A stretch of DNA of 38,870 bases from Coemansia sp. RSA 487. Lineage: Eukaryota; Kickxellomycota; Kickxellomycetes; Kickxellales; Kickxellaceae. The notes beneath the pieces were generated by a model. The model was not told the DNA's origin, did no database searches, and worked only from the letters and a program-made list of their open reading frames with translations. Every line of letters begins with the position of its first letter. Positions within the stretch are counted from its first letter, which is position 1. The stretch spans positions 1 through 38,870 of the forward strand of contig JANBRJ010000126.1 in the NCBI GenBank assembly GCA_027577595.1, written 5' to 3'. Shown piece after piece: positions 35,873 to 38,870 of this stretch. A program made the translations under genes and the position numbers.

Positions 35873-36347
35873 ACCATGGTAGTATAACTAAACGATAAAC
35901 TCATTTAGATTTATGAATTAAGCAAGGTTGACTTGGATATTTTGCAATAAATCTAAAATTTTGAATCTGTTTGTGGTCCAGGGTAATTTGACATAGCAGT
36001 TAGACATGTATAGAATAGACAAAAAGTACAATATGCCAACAAAAGTGAAAATCCAGAACCAAGGAAATGTATTCACGTATGGTTTCCTTTTACCTTCCAA
36101 AAATAAATGAAGCACTCCCACCATTTGCATATAATTTTTTTGAAGTGTGCTAAATATAAGCGATTAAAGTCATACCAGCATTACAGTATTTCTTTTCCAT
36201 CCCGCTAGTTTTAATAAAGGGTTTGCATTCAATCACAAGCAAGGCAATTGAATAGGTATGATTGTGCAGATAGTTATAATCAAGTAATGACCCAAATAGT
36301 GGTAAAAAGAACTGAAACTAAATACCTTTTTGCTAATGTATATTCAT
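35873..36347. other. spacer between the solo LTRs, with a doubtful 70-codon ORF
   Basis: This 475 bp AT-rich stretch contains a minus-strand ATG frame at 35918-36130 (70 residues) with one strongly hydrophobic segment (FWIFTFVGILYFLSILYM) after GKRKPYV. It could be a small membrane protein or a chance frame. No convincing TATA box precedes it, so I do not call it a gene. Confidence 0.3.
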
Positions 36348-36602
36348 TGTGACGGGTTTACCATGGACCCAGGATAAAATAACACAGAGTAGTTATTTGA
36401 TATCTTGTTGCTCAACTAGATAAGAGAAAGAAAGAAAGAAATCCCGTTTTCCTTCAGAAGGCAATGATCCACGAGCAATGCTGTCCTTATATGTAGCAGA
36501 GAGCCGTTACATGTAGTGGACTATTTATTGTTAGTGTTTAGTGGCTGTGCAAACCCATGATAATGGGTTTGCCTCGCATACGACCATCACACTAGTGTGA
36601 CA
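36348..36602 (+). mobile_element. solo LTR, copy 2 (LTR retrotransposon fossil)
   Basis: A 255 bp sequence has TGTGACGG at the start and GTGTGACA at the end, flanked on both sides by TTCAT, a perfect 5-bp target-site duplication. The intact duplication indicates an independent insertion later reduced to a solo LTR. It is likely younger than copy 1, whose duplication is imperfect. Confidence 0.82.
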
Positions 36603-37225
36603 TTCATTTTGAAAACATTGCTTCTTTTGGTAGTTCTAGCCGGCGAGCAAGTAGTACTAAATGTGTTTAATAAATAGAGTAAGAAATTCTACACTTTCCT
36701 ATTTGTTCATATGATGGATGATACTACTACTGTCAGCTGACACAAGGAAAAGTAGGCATGACAAAAAAAGCTGACCAATTTTTGAATCTGTTTCAGGTAC
36801 TATTTCTGTACTTTCCATTTCATTACTTTACCATGGTTTCAATACAGAAATATATTTTTCCATGGGTAAAAATATGTAATCTTTGTGAAATAAGGCAACA
36901 TATTGAGACACGTATTTATTTTTCATGTCTATTTGACTGAAATATTTTAATTATAGGTCTCTGTATGGAAAATCTGCTAACGCAATATCATATGTTTTAT
37001 ATTTTAATATAGAAAACATTCATCCACCAAGGTAGCTATTTATTGTTCTACAGTTTCTATTTCTAGCTACGTTTTATTCGCAATTGCTCACAATTAACCG
37101 ATGAGAAAAAGCAAGTTCATGCTTTCTTTGCCATATAAAACGGGCTTCATTTTCCATACATTACATACCATTTTACCTTCAATAAACTATCTATTATATT
37201 CAAGCTAGTATTATAATTTTAAACC
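36603..37225. other. AT-rich intergenic with TATA box of small protein C
   Basis: This 623 bp stretch holds a TATAAAA at 37134-37140, 92 bp before the ATG at 37226. A 60-codon plus-strand frame at 36758-36940 is Phe-rich and probably a chance product of AT-rich DNA. Nothing else is recognised. Confidence 0.4.
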
Positions 37226-37471
37226 ATGCCCAATAGCTATGAATTAGTGACCTTTAAAGTTTCTTATAAGGGACCTAATTGTCATAAAAGAAGCGAAACA
37301 TATGAACTCCAAAAAAGTGAAGTTAAAGAACATATCAAACAGCTGACTGAAAGCCATCAGCAGCAATTTGGGGTCCCAATGGAAGCAAAGTTCACTATAG
37401 TAAATGTTAGAGGAGTGATAAAACGAAACGTAACAATAAAACCCGTTGAGTATCATTCAGGTAGTGATTAG
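37226..37471 (+). CDS. small protein C, possible third member of the set
   Basis: No known family is recognised. It has 81 residues from the ATG at 37226. Its first half fits the pattern of proteins A and B: V12-S-Y14 followed by T25-Y26-E27, and then a predicted Lys/Glu/Gln-rich helix (about 30-50). The second half lacks G-x3-T-x3-R-x-T and instead predicts two strands (AKFTIVNVRG; NVTIKPVE). It has its own TATAAAA box and a gene size equal to the others. Membership is therefore suggestive, not certain. Confidence 0.5.
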   Translation: MPNSYELVTFKVSYKGPNCHKRSETYELQKSEVKEHIKQLTESHQQQFGVPMEAKFTIVNVRGVIKRNVTIKPVEYHSGSD

Positions 37472-37821
37472 CCACGCATTTGTGGCAATTAAACCAAACG
37501 CATTTGACAGTAGTACATTTTAGTGTAGTTTTGAGAAATTTGCTTTATGGTTTCAAAGGTATTTAAATAATAAAAATAATACAACATTGAATGAGATATG
37601 AATTGTTACACTATAGACACTAGGGCTGTTACGTAGGAGTGTAATATATATATATATATATATATATATACATTTAAAACAGAAACTAAGGGTGACATAA
37701 AGTAATGACATGAGTGTTAGGCTATTTTATAGCTCTAAGCCTTCAAGAGTCATGACACCATTCAAAAATCACGTATCAAGAATATGACATTATATATCTT
37801 GTTATTGTATGCAAAGCCGGC
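37472..37821. other. AT-rich intergenic, no gene seen
   Basis: This 350 bp stretch contains the (AT)n microsatellite at 37644-37670. Nothing else is recognised. Confidence 0.5.
37644..37670. repeat. (AT)n microsatellite
   Basis: A 27-bp perfect run of alternating A and T. Confidence 0.95.
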
Positions 37822-38067
37822 ATGATAGCGCGAGACCCGAAGACCGCCATGGTAAGATCTGTACTACAGCTGGGATACAGGGAACGACTGGCGTATGTGA
37901 GAGATAGATGGCTAGCGAGGAATGGAAGACAGATAGACAAGGAAGGGAGTTCGAATATCCACCCAGGACGACAACGACAGCTGATGAAGAAGAAGCAAAT
38001 AAGGATAAGCGGTGTGGGCGACGGAGTTCCCCGCTGGCCACGAACCAAGATTGGTGAGGCGGAGTAG
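37822..38067 (+). CDS. doubtful 81-residue ORF in a GC-richer island
   Basis: The frame starts at ATG 37822 but is open back to 37756. It encodes a basic, Arg-rich sequence (GYRERLAYVRDRWLARNGRQ) with no family I recognise. The DNA from about 37815 to 38095 is visibly richer in G and C than its AT-rich surroundings, which suggests inserted or decayed coding sequence. A GTAAG follows ATG inside it at 37849-37855 and could be a splice donor. It may be a fragment of a larger gene or element. Confidence 0.25.
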   Translation: MIARDPKTAMVRSVLQLGYRERLAYVRDRWLARNGRQIDKEGSSNIHPGRQRQLMKKKQIRISGVGDGVPRWPRTKIGEAE

Positions 38068-38787
38068 AGAAAAATAGCCATCGCGGCGTACTAAAGAACG
38101 ACGGGTTTACGGGCTTTGTAAAGGCATTTAGTCATGATTTAATTCATATAGTCATGATAACCGGACATAGTGTACGTCTTATAGACCATCCAGTATCGTC
38201 TCGGGGTTTCCTAAAAGTTTTACTGCATCCACGTGGGTATTTAATGAATGGTATATCATCATCATCACCAAGTTTACATTTAGTGAACATCACCGAAAGC
38301 TGGGGCGGATGCCGAAGGAGGTTTCGGTGAATTACGAAACCCTATCTATTTTATAGTATTTGGTAGCGTTTCTGGGCTAAAAGAAATCTCCTTTAGTTCC
38401 GCTATGGCATTTATTTTTATAACAAGGGGTGTGACACAGATTAGCAGCTGTGACCACCAGACTGCAAGCAATGCACGCCCATGCGGAGCTGTGCACAAGC
38501 TGTTGACATGTTGTGGAAATAGTTTGTGAGGTTCATCACCTCCGCTTCTTTTAGCTTATATCTAATAAAAGCAGTCAAATGTTCTTATTACAAGGAGGAA
38601 GCCGAAAAGCAGTCTTTAGCAAAAAAGCAAATAAAAAAGTAAACACGGTTCTTTATTGTTTGCCCTTGTTGATCACAGCTCATTTCCGTTGATCTGATTG
38701 TGTTTACTTTTATTTTTTGTTTACGATTTAAAAAAAAAGCCTTTGCGTGTTCTATTTCTTCTTTCCCCCTTCCCCTTATCAGTATAC

Positions 38788-38789
<2 letters not shown>
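38068..38789. other. gene-free right flank with a candidate third solo LTR
   Basis: No coding sequence is seen in this 722 bp stretch. A 163 bp segment at 38430-38592 begins TGTGACAC, ends ATTACA, and is flanked by AGGGG and AGGAG, so it has the outline of a short solo LTR of a different family. There is only one copy in the window, so this stays tentative. Confidence 0.3.

Positions 38790-38870
<81 letters not shown>
38790..38870 (+). repeat. (TTA)27 microsatellite running to the window end
   Basis: Perfect TTA units for at least 81 bp up to the last base. The true length is unknown because the window ends inside it. Confidence 0.97.

Noticed and set aside
35612-36602. Reading the two LTRs as one short two-LTR element with a 475 bp interior
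   Set aside because: The outer flanks (ACTAT and TTCAT) do not match, whereas each copy has its own flanking duplication, so two solo insertions explain it better.
37925-37950. AGTTCGAATATCC, resembling a tRNA or SINE B box
   Set aside because: The T-stem does not pair and no tRNA-like head is seen upstream.
38098-38112. ACGGGTTTAC near 38.1 kb, matching the start of the solo LTRs
   Set aside because: Only about ten bases match and similarity stops at once, so it is not counted as a further LTR copy.
1-38870. CRISPR arrays, bacterial operons, ribosome binding sites, rRNA
   Set aside because: None is visible. The gene content is eukaryotic and spaced repeats of CRISPR type are absent.

Overview
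This 38.9 kb window looks like nuclear DNA of a fungus. It carries a lipin/Pah1 phosphatidate phosphatase, a Gtr1/RagA GTPase, a Hos2/HDAC3-type deacetylase, a Coy1/CASP golgin, a fungal-type SSU1/TDT transporter, a Fungal_trans-domain protein and GPI-anchor-like secreted proteins. Genes are closely packed and almost all intronless; only one intron is well supported. Intergenic DNA is AT-rich. That layout fits an early-diverging, intron-poor fungus, and I lean towards Kickxellomycotina (Coemansia-like). The lineage is an inference and rests on no single marker.

Layout. 0-12.9 kb: a possible gene tail at the left edge, the HDAC, a small GPI-type 8-cysteine protein, a hypothetical protein, then a head-to-tail minus-strand run of CASP/COY1, GTR1, an SSU1-like anion transporter, a Golgi-type apyrase and a monocarboxylate-transporter-like MFS protein. 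12.9-14.2 kb: a 1.3 kb divergent intergenic region. 14.2-19.9 kb: an unrecognised acidic/Arg-tailed protein, a second GPI-type 8-cysteine protein and a 786-residue mucin-like GPI-type protein. 20.5-34.1 kb: a SENP8-type NEDD8 protease, CLP1, two tandem short-chain dehydrogenases, an HSL-type esterase, a two-exon Fungal_trans protein without a visible DNA-binding domain, a YFH7-type P-loop kinase and lipin. The SDR, esterase and lipin genes fit lipid metabolism at the ER, but nothing shows they are co-regulated.

34.1-38.9 kb is a different compartment. It is AT-rich and gene-poor, with two solo LTRs of one family (5-bp target-site duplications), microsatellites, and three very small ORFs (77, 77 and 81 codons). 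Each small ORF has its own TATAAAA box 66-92 bp upstream. Two of them share a clear spacing pattern (V-x-Y, then Y-E, then G-x3-T-x3-R-x-T), and the third shares the first half. This small-protein set and the shared 8-cysteine domain of two GPI-type proteins are the two most interesting undescribed items. Many open frames begin at non-ATG codons, so starts were moved to the first sensible ATG (HDAC, CASP, GTR1, SSU1-like, the 14.2 kb gene, the esterase and the first small protein).
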